A stretch of 64,000 nt of DNA from positions 60,001 through 124,000 of the forward strand of contig MU394136.1 of assembly GCA_022578605.1 (NCBI GenBank). Direction: 5' to 3'. Below, piece by piece: positions 46,409 to 57,212 of this stretch. The translations under genes and the position numbers were made by a program. Position 1 is the first letter of the stretch. Every line of letters begins with the position of its first letter. This DNA comes from Camillea tinctor (Eukaryota; Ascomycota; Sordariomycetes; Xylariales; Xylariaceae). The notes beneath the pieces were generated by a model. It saw only the letters and a program-made list of their open reading frames with translations. It had not been told where the DNA came from and did no database searches.

Positions 46409-48660
46409 GAAGCGATTAGGTCTCTAAAACAGCATATCACTTCCTATCTCTCATGATATCGTTTCGCGATAGTTTTACGATAGCTTCGCCACATCCGACT
46501 CATCAGGGCAGTCCAAATTGCCTTTCCTTAGATTTGTTGGGTGCCGTTCATACGAACTTTGGTATACTTTCCACGAATTAGACGAGCTAGAGTGCTGACT
46601 TGCGTTGATGAAACAACGGCACTAAACTTTGTCAAACATATTCATCGAGCAATGAAGCCCATCACACCAAGTGCTGATGACTGCTGAGAGATATTATCAT
46701 CCACTTTTATAGACACACTGTCGAACTTTGGGTGTATCTTCAAGCCACGTGACAGCTTTGGATCCGAATTAACTTTGGACCAGGGACATCTTTAGATCGA
46801 GGGCATCGAAAGACTGAGGACATCTAATCACACTATACTTGACTGAGGCTAGGTAAAGTCCAGGGCAGTCGAGCTGTCGATTTAGGGGGAGGGGGGGTAA
46901 AGTCGATGGGCATTTGGCAGTGGGATGGGACTGTGGACGAAAGCTACGAACTGGTAGAGTTTCTGAGTACGACTAGACCATCAATATTCACCGACAGATC
47001 TGGCTAGGAAGTGGAGATCGACAAAGGGACAAGGGGACAAAAGCGATGGGAGGAACTTTGGGGCTTCGGTCCCGACGAGAAAGAGCCACCTCGCCTTCCT
47101 CGCCTTGACGCAGCCCCCACGCGATGATGTGAAATGTGAGGAACAAAGGCTATAGGGAGGAACGTAAAAACGAGGTTAGGCACTCCCCTTAACCTTTAAC
47201 AGGATCTAGATGAGGACATTACGTCGTAGTAGGAGCTTGTGGGTGGCAAATAGAGAATGTTATCAAGAGGCTATACCTACTATGCGTCAACTCACCCCCC
47301 CCCCCCTTTCCCTTTCACATGTCGACACACCCAGGCTGCCCCTCTTATCATTATTTGGCCAATGATCCCTGGCAAATGGGAAGTCTAAAACATAGCATTC
47401 TTGACTGATGCTTTTGACAGTCTGCTGTGGCCTGGTTTTTGTTTCTCTCGGTGGATCGATGAACTCTCTAGAAGGAGAGAAGTATGCCTATAAGGTTGGA
47501 TCGGAGGCTTCCTGGCTTGACTATTGCTATGAATCACGTGTTGGCTAGGTTAGGTCGCGTGACTCATCCCCTACTATACCTACGTGGGCTGCTTGTTGCT
47601 GAAGGGAAGGGTGATTAGTAGTGTTCGCTTGTGCCATGGAGCTTGGGCTGTGGCAATGGGCCTGAGAAACGGAAAATGCTTGCTGATGCTCTACTGGTGG
47701 TGGTGGGTTTGGGTGAATTAGGGAGGCTACATAGGAGGGTAGGTGAGATGGTCTACTGGAACGTGTCTCCTCTCCCCCGTTTCCCCTTACTCTCATCTCC
47801 CCCTTCTCCCCCTTCTCCCCCCAACTTCTTTTTTAAAAACGTACTATCTTGCTCTTCCGTGTTCTATTCTTGCCCGCGTAATAGTGAATCAGTCTTCCCC
47901 ACCATTCTGTTCCTTCTAAGTTTCGCAATGAACACATTCCTCTCTTCCTTTTCCTGGGCTGAGTTTGGTAGTCTCGGAAGTGTAATCAGACGCTTTACTT
48001 TTACCACCTCTGTTATGGGTCACGAGGACTGAAATGGAGGAAGTCAAAAAAAGGGTATTATACCTATTTATTTAAGCTTTGTAATCTGGGCCGGTGGTTT
48101 TTTGGGTTTGTGAGTTCCCCAAAGCTTGGGAGCAAATATATCTTGGTTCAGATGGAATTTTGTGTTTGGTAGTTTGTGAGCTTAAAGTCGGTGTTGATGA
48201 GGTTGAATATCTATCGGCTTGGTGTTTTGTGGGGGCGGGGGAAGGCGCAGGGGAAGTTGCCTAATCGGGTAAGCTATAGGTTGTAGAGTTCCAATAGTAG
48301 TGCCAGGTGTCTAGCCCAACGGGGAGATTAACTAACTAGAAGCTGGTTTAGTACTGAACTTATTGAAGCCTGACCCGGATATCTCGGGAGTGGATGTAGA
48401 GAAATCTAAAACATCCAAGATATGCTTTTCTTCAATCCTATGTTCAAGCTTTCTACCCTGGGCTTAGTCTGCGGTTCTAGCCGTACCTAGTAGTCTGGAT
48501 GATTTTTTTCCTTTTTTTATTGCATAAATTGCCTACTACCAAACACTGCTGTTCGATAAAAAACATTGCTAACTGGACCCCTAGCCATAACACCTAATCC
48601 TATCCTCTGACCAAACCCTATCCTTTCCCCCTAACCAAACCTAGGCTTATATTAGCCTTT

Positions 48661-48702
48661 GCAATCAGCTGATTGCAGCCGTAAAGCAGCTGCAAATCAG
48701 CT
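48661..48702. repeat. Perfect 16-bp palindrome followed by CAGCTG repeats
   Basis: GCAATCAGCTGATTGC at 48661-48676 is its own reverse complement. It is followed within 26 bp by two further CAGCTG hexamers in GCAGCTGCAAATCAGCTG. It could be a transposon-end remnant or a binding-site cluster for bHLH-type factors; neither is shown. Confidence 0.7.
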
Positions 48703-50876
48703 GTTGTCCAGGTCAATCGATAGCTTGGCATTTCTTAGCACGGCGTCGACTTTTGGGTAGGTAGGAAGCTCTAGACTAGTAGGTTTGATTACTGAGCATT
48801 AGGTAGATCCATGGGATGGAATACTATACGTATGAACTAGTAGAATGGACGGGAGTTAGGGAACGTCACTTAAACACGCGCAGCCTTTTACTGTTACTTT
48901 TTTTAACCTGGTTTCCTATAGTGTAGCCTGGTCCACCTACTTTTCTAAGCTTTTGATATTATAGTTTTTTCTTTTTTTTCTTCTTAGGTTTGGCTACTTG
49001 CTACTATTCTGCAGGAAAGTTATCTGGAAATCAGATTAGACAAGTTCGGGGCATCACATGTCAGTAGATAGGTAGACTAGGTAGGTAGTAATTTACTAGG
49101 AAGCGCAACCTGCACGGCCTCATCTTTCCCCGGGTGCTTACCCCCCTCCCTTTTAGAGTTTACGATAGCACAGCAGCTTGGTACTTAAGCAGGGTTATCC
49201 ATTCTTTCGGCACGTGGTAGGATAAAGTTGCGGCTTCAGCCAGCTGCCGCCCCTCCTTTCCAGGTTACCTCAGCATAGCTTGGGAATAAGGGAATCTTTT
49301 TGTATTGTTTTAAGGTTCGGTTGGGGTTGTCGATCCTTACGAGCCGGGCCGCGAGTAAAAGGATGGATGGATGGATGGCATATGGTGGGGAAGCGTAAAA
49401 TAGGTACTTACAACTATACCTGACGGAGGGGCACGTGCCTTGCCTTCATGCAATGATACCATTTTTAGCCACTATCTATAGAGTACATATGCAGGGACCG
49501 AAATTATTTCCTGCTGCTGCGATAAAAACGGGTTAGCAAGGTTGATTCGCCACTTGGCGGTTTATAAGATTTCCGGCTTGCATGTTGCAGCAAATATGCA
49601 GGAGCTTTGGCCTGGCCAGTTCGGGTTGTATTGATGTTATGACCTGACATCTTTTCAGAGGTCTGTCTGTGGATAGTGGTTATCTATGTATCTAACTTTA
49701 CTGCTCGTTGTGTTAGTATCCACTAATTTGTCTATCAATATCGTGGCATGACACTACTTAGCATTAGTATGACTGATTGTACTTACATAGTAGTATCTAT
49801 TGATCTATGTTGTTAAGTATGGATTTATTTGGCTAGACTAAGCACTTACATACTATCAGACCTGTAGGTATAGAAAAATGTTGGTTATCTCTATGCGTAT
49901 GTATCTAAGTCTAGATGCGTTTCTTAGATACGTATCAATCATATTGCGAATTTATGCTGGGTTTCGGTACGTCAATAGCGTACTGATTGGCAGATCGTCC
50001 ATCTCGCCTGCACGAAATCGGACAATTCTAGATCTGCATCTTATAGTGCTGTCATACTTTGCTACTATGCATACTTATAAACCATAACACCTACTAGTTT
50101 CAGGCTGCTCTTTACACCCAAATTCTTTGGTTCCCTCAGGGCCCTCCCAATTGCTAGGATTATGTACCTAATTCAAGCCAAGTCATATGGATGCACTGGC
50201 CATAAAACAGGTACCTAGGTACTTAGGTAGTCAACCCCTCCGGAGAAGAGAGACAAGCACCCCGTGCCATGATGCACCATCTTTCAACCCCGCGATTGAT
50301 AGGGGCCATACCCCTGCCCATGCGCATATAAACTACATACATGGTAAGGCACAAACAATATGTTTCGACGGCTCTTATAAAAATCTTTGTAGATCAACAG
50401 TGGTGGGTAATTAGATGTCGTTTTTATTTTCCGGTCACTTCTAACCCCAAGATAATCTTTTCATGATTTTTTTTTCTTTTTTTACAACATACCAGTTACC
50501 TCACCAGTTGCAAGGCTTCAAGCGAATATATGTCTAGTGAGGTGACTTGGTTGTCAACTGAGGCTAAGGCTTGTCAATGGGAGGATAGCTGAACTTTAAA
50601 CTGAACTCGACATTCAGCCCTAGCGAATACAGAGACACCCTTGTAAACCAACTTGGGTTGAACCTTGATGTGGAGAGGAAGAAACGACAGTACATCACGC
50701 ATGGAACCATCTCGGGAAGCTGCCGTGCTGCAAGGCAAGAGCCGCAAGCTTAAAATGTTCTAAGTGGTGATCCCTGATCCCCCTGGTCCTCGCTAATTAT
50801 GTCGCGCTTATATCTCATTCACGCCCGGGGCTCTGTCCTGCATGCGCGCGGAGAATGGTCGGTTTTCTATCTTACA

Positions 50877-50893
50877 CCCCCCCCCCCCCCCCC
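50877..50893. repeat. C17 homopolymer
   Basis: An uninterrupted run of 17 C in the gene desert, with T-rich sequence after it. Length is likely to be inaccurate in assembly. Confidence 0.85.
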
Positions 50894-52370
50894 TTTCCCT
50901 TTCTTTCTCTCCTTCCTTTCCCCTAGGTACGTACTTGGGTAACTCCTTCATCAGAGTAATACACATGCATAGAAGGGAGAGAGCTTTGCCTCTTCTGGGA
51001 TAGCACACCTCTCTGATCAGGCCATACGTGCCCCCCCACCCCTTTCCTCGTAGGAGATTATAGCTGCATGTGCTGTTCCTTTATCAGGTTGGTTTTTGGG
51101 GTGTAAGTCGGAGAAAGAGAACTAGTGTGAGCAGGGAGGGTGGCACGTGTGTGGTTCACCGAATTCACTAAAATGGGTAGAGTTGTTGAAGAATACCGGG
51201 TACCTACCGCACCTACTACACACAAAAGCCTGTGGACTGTTTAATGTTCGGTCGTAATCCCTTCTCCACAAATTTGACAGCTACTGATCCCCGGTCCTGT
51301 GTAGTGGGAGCTCAGCGCAGCGCTATAAACAGCATACGTAAGTACTATCGTACTAACCCAGGTGTGGACGTGCTACCTGCTTTAATATTCGAGAAGCTGT
51401 AGATGAAAATAGTTTTTTTTCTCTTCTCTGCTAAGGATGCTGCTTCTAGTGATAATAATTACCTACAAAAACCACCTAGCTATGTTGCAAAAGTCCGGAG
51501 CTACCTAAAGAACGTATTTATCTAAGGTATCGTATCTGTATGTACAATTACCCCTCTCCGTAAAAATCGGCAGCAGCAATTAGTACACTAGATAGGGCTT
51601 GTTTTATTTAAACTTTTCCCCTCTATTCTTTCATTCACGTCCCTGGTTTTTCTTTCCTTTGCACACCTCGATGAGCACCCATGACCCCTGGTCTTCGAGT
51701 TTAAGTGCCTAGGTACGTCGCCAAATGGAAGGAGAGGAAGGGGTGAGAGCAGAAGGGGGAGGGGTCTAACTAGAGTCAGCAGCAGCCTTTTCTGGCCTAC
51801 ACAGCCAATCAAAACTTGCTCGTTTTGTTCCCACACCCCACCGACAACACAACTCTCTCTCAGTCCTCCAAACTTTCCCAGTCCTATCGTCTCTTACTTT
51901 TTTTTTTTTTTTTTCTTATAGTTTTTTTATATTTTTATTTTCTCTTAGACTTCAGAGCCGAGCCCAAGAAGATGTATGGCTGGAACAACATCTTCAGGTG
52001 GGACTGACCTAAACAGTTTAGAATGCGCCTCATTGATTGGGATCCCAAGCCAGGTTGGCGGAAAGAGTTCTGATTCTGAGAAGTTAACTTACCAACATCC
52101 GGCATTAGGTTTAATCCTATACAAACTCTGGTATTTACACATCGAGGCTAAGATGAAATTCTCGAGAGAATTCAAGTTCACAGTCAACGTCACAATCACT
52201 CGCTCACTATCCTCTGGAAGAATTCACTATATATAGATGGCCCTGCCCCCGGGATTCTGGTCTTGCTTCTCTCAGACGAAGCAATCCAGCCTTTACCCTC
52301 ATGGTAGATCTTGTATATTAGTGTTCCCATTTCTATCAAGTCGCTTTCAACCTAATCTACCCGTCCCTCC

Positions 52371-52425
52371 AACAGCCTTACCAACAGCCTTGTCAGCAGC
52401 CTTGTCAACAGCCTTATTGGCCGGC
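52371..52425 (+). repeat. 12-bp CAACAGCCTT repeats in the leader of the copper-fist gene
   Basis: Four copies of a 12-mer CAACAGCCTTRY lie about 210-260 bp before the copper-fist start. In one frame they read QQPY, QQPC, QQPC, QQPY and continue open for about 30 more codons to a TAA near 52503, but that frame has no ATG. Another frame is open from an ATG at 52237 straight into the regulator's start. Confidence 0.6.
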
Positions 52426-52629
52426 GCTTGTTTCCTCGCAGCACTGCGAATTACAGTTTTACCCATCAGATCGGATTGCTTATCCACCCGGACTAGCCCT
52501 ATAAACGGATCTGCGAGAGCCCCCCTTCGCTCATATCACTATACCCAGCTGTCGATCTCCGAGATAGACGTATCGTTATCGATCAACTCTATTCTTCTGT
52601 CAACACCTTGTGACTCGGAAACATTCAAG

Positions 52630-54440
52630 ATGCCTTACATCAACGGTCAGAAGATGGCATGGTAAGTAGTGCTTATCGCGCCTTGTGCTTTCGTTTTTTG
52701 TCCCACGGGCAGTATCTCCCGGGGTAACACTCGGGGGGTTTTATCTCTGCTAGCTCTACCGCTGGCCTTGCTGTTTCTTTTGTTCTAGCATTGTTTCTTG
52801 GTCTTATACTTGCGTGTAATAGTTCACCAGGCCGCGATCCTTTCTGACTGCACCTGAGCTCATCCATAGAATAACAATGCTAACGCACCGTTTGCAGTTT
52901 GCCATGTATCCGTGGCCACCGATCTACCAAGTGCACTCATCTCAATGAGCGTGTGATGCTCGTTGTACGTAAACCGGGCCGGCCTTTAAGTGCCTGCCCC
53001 CATCCACCTGGCAAGCTTTGCACTTGCTCCAGTGTCACAGCCGCTATACCCCGAAAGGGGAACTGTCACTGTCCGAAGAATAACGCCGACGGCGCGGCGG
53101 AAAATATCAAGGCCGAAAACCCCAGCTCCGAAAACCCCAGCTCCGAAGCCCCCGGCTCCGAAAGCCCCCCACGATCGCCGAAGGAGTCTAACAATCGAGT
53201 CCGGAAGGCCACGAAACCGGCTCAACGGCGGAAGAAGTCCCTTGAATCTCAATCCCTAGACCAGATTGACCCAAGCACCTACAACCTATTTAATCAACAC
53301 GGGTACACTCTGGATCTGAACGGTGAAGCGGGGCAATCTAATTTCACGACGCAATCTAACTTCACGACACAACCTGGCCTGACGACACAGCCTGGCCTGA
53401 CGACACAGCCTGGCCTGACGACACAACCTGACCTCATGACGTCTCAAAATTTTAGCTTGCCTGTGTCCGTTGCTTATACACAAGCAGGGAATTTGGTTAC
53501 CACTTTCGAAAACTATCAGTCCATGATTCCACCACCCCTGGATCCATTACCTCTGGTTTCATCACCCTTAGAACTGGAAGAAACTGTCGGTAGTGGCGAG
53601 GGTAGTTACGGCTTACAACAACAGGGTTCACCAGCTTCCTTGAACCCGTGGGGAATGGGACCTTCTGCTTTGTCTGGCGGAAGTGAAGCGGTAGCGGCAT
53701 TTCCTCAGATGATGGGGGGCTACAACCAACAACTATGCCCAATAAATCCTTTTCCCCCATCGTATGGAACCCCCTACCAGCCAGTGCAACTGGATGAATG
53801 GCAAAAAGCCATGGCTGGGAGCGCTGAGAGCACCCAACAACAACTGTATGTAAGTCCTGTGCAAAGTTTGTATGCGAGTTCATCGTCTGATTTGCAATTG
53901 GAACTTAGCTCGTCTGATCTACCTACGGCACGTCAGGTAGATTCAAACACGAGCTCGCTTGATCTATCTACGATGCATCAATGCTTTTGCGGAGGTGACT
54001 GTAACTGTGTAGGATGTGCTGTACATCCTTTTAACGAAGCGACATTGGGTTATGTACGTTCGGCCTTTGACATGCAATCTAACGAGCACGATCAATCTAT
54101 AACAGTGACTGCAAATGGGCATTCGATCCCAATATCTATAACGCAAGCTGGGACTGCGGATTCGATCCCAATCTCTATAACGACATCTGGAACTGGGGAT
54201 TCGATACCGGTATCGACAACACCCCCAACATCTAAGGATAGCGCATCGTCAGCCTCGGAAGCGACCTCCCCGGACATGGCTTCGGGGGAAAATCTAGAAG
54301 ACCAGAACCTCCCAGCAGCCGACTATTTATTCGTGCAGTATCAAATGGGGCTGGGCTGTGATGGGAAGTCTAATTCATGTCTCTGCGGCGACGACTGCGC
54401 ATGTGTCGGCTGCATGATCCACGGCAAAGATCCTGGTTAA
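52630..54440 (+). CDS. Copper-fist transcription factor with two C-terminal Cys clusters (Mac1/GRISEA type)
   Basis: Exons 52630-52661 and 52898-54440 (236-bp intron, long for this locus) give 524 residues. Exon 1 encodes only MPYINGQKMA and most of the next Cys codon; the splice then gives a canonical copper fist: C11, C14, C23, H25, the RGHR motif (16-19) and KPGRP (36-40), which bind zinc and the DNA minor groove. Basic and Ser/Pro-rich linkers follow, with five-residue repeats of TTQPGL type at about 159-190. Two near-identical copper-binding motifs lie at C373/C375/C379/C381/C384/H387 and C505/C507/C511/C513/C516/H519, spacing CxCx3CxCx2Cx2H, as in nutritional copper sensors that switch on uptake genes when copper is low. 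An upstream in-frame ATG (52237) would add 131 residues, but copper fists normally start at residue 1. Confidence 0.92.
53340..53430 (+). repeat. 15-18 bp tandem repeats inside the copper-fist gene
   Basis: Coding repeats NFTTQ, NFTTQ, GLTTQP, GLTTQP, GLTTQP, with near-identical DNA in the last three copies. Likely variable in number between strains. Confidence 0.85.
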
Positions 54441-55820
54441 CAATGGTGTCAATAGGATGTTGGTGTTCTTTTGGTTTGGTCATATAGCTATGGGTATAGG
54501 GAGTTTTGTCTGGGAATAAAAAAAATAAATGTACTTTTTTTTTACTTTACGGTTTTGAGTTTAATTGTAAGTCCTACTATGGAGATGTGCACACTCCTAC
54601 CACATGTCCACGGAGAAAAATCAAGATAGAAAGGAGGGCAATGGGATATGTAGGAGTATAAATGACGACGGGAAACGTGTGTTATAGCAAGTGCTTAGAT
54701 AATCAATACGTTGTTGTGCGAGGAACTATGCTACAGGAAGGAAGGGAATTAGGTATTTTGGTGTGTGTGTGTGTGTAGAGCGAAACAAACCACACGCGCA
54801 ATATAATAAATTATAAATAGAGAGGAAGGTAATGTGCACCTTTTGTAATTATTCCCTCCTCGCTACGCCTTATATCAACACTACATTTTATTACATTACT
54901 ACATCTCACTTTATTCACTTTATTACTATTGATATTACTCAACCTAATAGAGCAAGGCGAATATATTGCTTTTAGTATACTTGTTTAATTATCTTCTACC
55001 ATCCCACACGCCCTTAACTCTCATATTATTTCTATTCAACACTCTCAACCAACACCCCTATCATCTGAGAAAATGGTGCCATCGGTTCACACTCTACATG
55101 GCCGGCATTGTCTGGATTAACTGGGAACTTCATTATCTCTAGAGGTAAGGGGGTTTCTGATATCCTTCATGCTACCTTCATGATTAGACGTTGACATATG
55201 ACTAAAGAACATACTAACCTAGAGCAAGCATTCCGAAGGCAACCGACGGGACTTGTTGTCAGGACTCAGGACACAAAGGGACTAGTATGAAAGGTATTCT
55301 CAGTGTATTTATACCTCATCCATACATAGGAGACTGGTACTCCTATGGATCATTATGTACAATACACTACAATACATGACACCTGTGCTTGGAAATTTGT
55401 GCCTTGATTATAGGAGGTACTTTATAGATTAGTGCAATCAACGAGGTACTACTAGTATATTGAAGGATGGAATTGGCCAATCAGACAAGGATGGCGGTCA
55501 AAAAGACCCGACCCACTCTTCATCAACATGCAAGGTTAAGGCTAAGTACCTAGGTACCTAGGTAGTTATGTACCTTTTTTTTTTTTTTTGGCTTGTCGCA
55601 TCTTTCCCTGTTGCATTACACCGGCTCGACTAGGTTCCAAAAATCGGAGCGCTCCTTAAGTGTTAAGAAGCCCTTAAAGGGTATATATAGTTGGCGCCAC
55701 AGTGACCTGGATGCAGCATTCCCCATACTACTTTTTCTTAAGTACTTACACCACTCTCCAAACATCTTCCCCTTCCACCGCCTCTTAAATCCAGCTCTAA
55801 GGCGATCAATATTACTGAGT
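54441..55820. other. Spacer / promoter of the Arg-His-rich gene
   Basis: About 1.4 kb. It has a (GT)n run near 54759-54776, two overlapping CCTAGGTA palindromes at 55546-55565 and a T15 run near 55577. A frame open from 55593 joins the next gene in frame but looks like leader. Confidence 0.55.
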
Positions 55821-57212
55821 ATGATTGATATGGCTAAGTCTACTACGTATCGAGATGAATATGGATGCCGGGGTGGAACCATAGACTCAGATGACCATCA
55901 CGAACACCGTTCCGAGCATAGCCATTCCCGAGAGAAGAGATATCGAAACGAGGAGGACTACGACTCTGACAGGCCACGTAGTCGGAGGGATGGTTCAGGG
56001 GAAAGGCGGAAGAGGAGGCGGTCGAAATCTCCCCCACGAGAGAGGGTACGGCATTCGGAGGATAGGAGCGAATACCGGAGACGGGATAGGGATAGGGAAC
56101 CTCATCATCATCATAACCGACATCACCACCACCGCCGTCACCGCCGGCATTCATCCGTGACCGACAACAATGCCACCACTACCCCCGTTCCAGCTCCAGC
56201 TCCAGCCCCCAAAAACCTCCCTTTCAACTCGCGCCGCCTCTCCCGCACGACCCATGACCTCGAAGCCTTCCGCCCGCTGCTAGCACGCTACCTCGACGTG
56301 CAGAAGCAGCTGGACATCACACAGCTCGATGAGCGCGAGGTGCGCGGGCGGTGGAAGAGCTTCGCACGCCGGTGGAACGCGGGGGAGCTGGCGGAGGGGT
56401 GGTACAGCCCCGAGGTGTTCGAGGAGGCGAGGGCCGAGTTCGAGGAGTATATTAGGGAGAATGGAGGAGGAGGAGGAGGAGGAGGAGGAGGAGGTGGAGG
56501 GAGGGAAAGAGAAAAGGGGGAAACGAGGGAATGGGGGAGGGAAGCAGATAAGCGTATAAGAGATGATCAAGCAGAAGAAGAAGACGAGGATGAGGATAAA
56601 GGAGACGATGACGATGACTACGGCCCTACGCTCCCCTCCCAACAACAACAACAACAACAACAACAACAACCACCCTCCCGCGCCGTCACCACCGCCACCA
56701 CCACCACCACAGCCCGCCACGGCCCCAACATTCCCACCCTCCAAGACCTCACCCTCCGCGCCGAATCCGAAGCCTCGGACCGCGCCGCCCTCGCCTCGCA
56801 AGCGCGGCTCTCGCACCGGGCCGAGCTCGCCTCGCACAAAGCGCGGCTCGAGGAGGCGGCCCCGCCGCGCGCCGACCCGGGAACCCGCGAGCGCAGGCTG
56901 GAGAAGAAGCGCGAGGTCGGCGAGGCGATGCGCGGGTTCCGCGAGCGGAGGAGCCCGGGGGCGGCGGAGGTCGGGGACGCGGATCTGTACGGGGGAGCAG
57001 GAGGAGGAGGAGGAGGGGGCGAAGGGAGTTTCGAGGAGGCCAAGAAACGCAAAGAAGCGGCGGAAAGGAAGAAGACGGAAAGAGAGATCAGGAGGGAGGA
57101 GATACTCCGCGCCAAGGCGGTCGAGAGGGAGGAGAGGGTGAGGGCCTATAAGGAGAGGGAGGAGGGCGTGCTGAGGGAGATGAGGGAGATTGCTAGGTTG
57201 AGGTTTGGGTAG
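55821..57212 (+). CDS. Arg/Ser/His-rich nuclear-type protein with conserved core
   Basis: Start at 55821 (or 55830) gives about 463 residues; the frame is open 76 codons further up but that part is unlike the rest. Residues 1-115 are RS/RD/RH-rich (REKRYRNEEDYDSDRPRSRR; RRKRRRSKSPPRER; HHHHNRHHHHRRHRRH), typical of splicing-speckle proteins. A folded core lies at about 138-205: LEAFRPLLARYLDVQKQLDI, EREVRGRWKSFARRWNAGELAEGWYSPEVFEEA. A Gly run from (GGA)n, an acidic stretch, a Gln run from (CAA)n and a long charged coiled coil follow (EERVRAYKEREEGVLREMREIARL). I do not recognise a named domain for the core; similar fungal proteins are often called HEL117-like without evidence of helicase motifs, and none are present here. 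A role in RNA processing is inferred from composition. Confidence 0.75.
   Translation: MIDMAKSTTYRDEYGCRGGTIDSDDHHEHRSEHSHSREKRYRNEEDYDSDRPRSRRDGSGERRKRRRSKSPPRERVRHSEDRSEYRRRDRDREPHHHHNRHHHHRRHRRHSSVTDNNATTTPVPAPAPAPKNLPFNSRRLSRTTHDLEAFRPLLARYLDVQKQLDITQLDEREVRGRWKSFARRWNAGELAEGWYSPEVFEEARAEFEEYIRENGGGGGGGGGGGGGREREKGETREWGREADKRIRDDQAEEEDEDEDKGDDDDDYGPTLPSQQQQQQQQQQPPSRAVTTATTTTTARHGPNIPTLQDLTLRAESEASDRAALASQARLSHRAELASHKARLEEAAPPRADPGTRERRLEKKREVGEAMRGFRERRSPGAAEVGDADLYGGAGGGGGGGEGSFEEAKKRKEAAERKKTEREIRREEILRAKAVEREERVRAYKEREEGVLREMREIARLRFG
56464..56505 (+). repeat. (GGA)n microsatellite coding a Gly run
   Basis: In-frame GGA/GGT repeats encode about a dozen glycines. A second triplet run, (CAA)n at 56641-56670, encodes about ten glutamines in the same gene. 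Confidence 0.9.

Larger units (their letters stand above)
46409..52629. other. 6.2 kb gene desert upstream of the copper-fist gene
   Basis: No gene is supported. Short frames (47631-48032, 49878-50087, 50187-50414) have no start context or motif. The region holds a perfect 16-bp palindrome with CAGCTG repeats near 48661, a (GGAT)n run near 49362, a C17 run at 50877-50893, CCTAGGT palindromes at 50211, 50924 and 51708, and pyrimidine-rich stretches at 51895-51950 that look like a leader of the next gene. The right end must contain the regulator's promoter. Confidence 0.5.
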
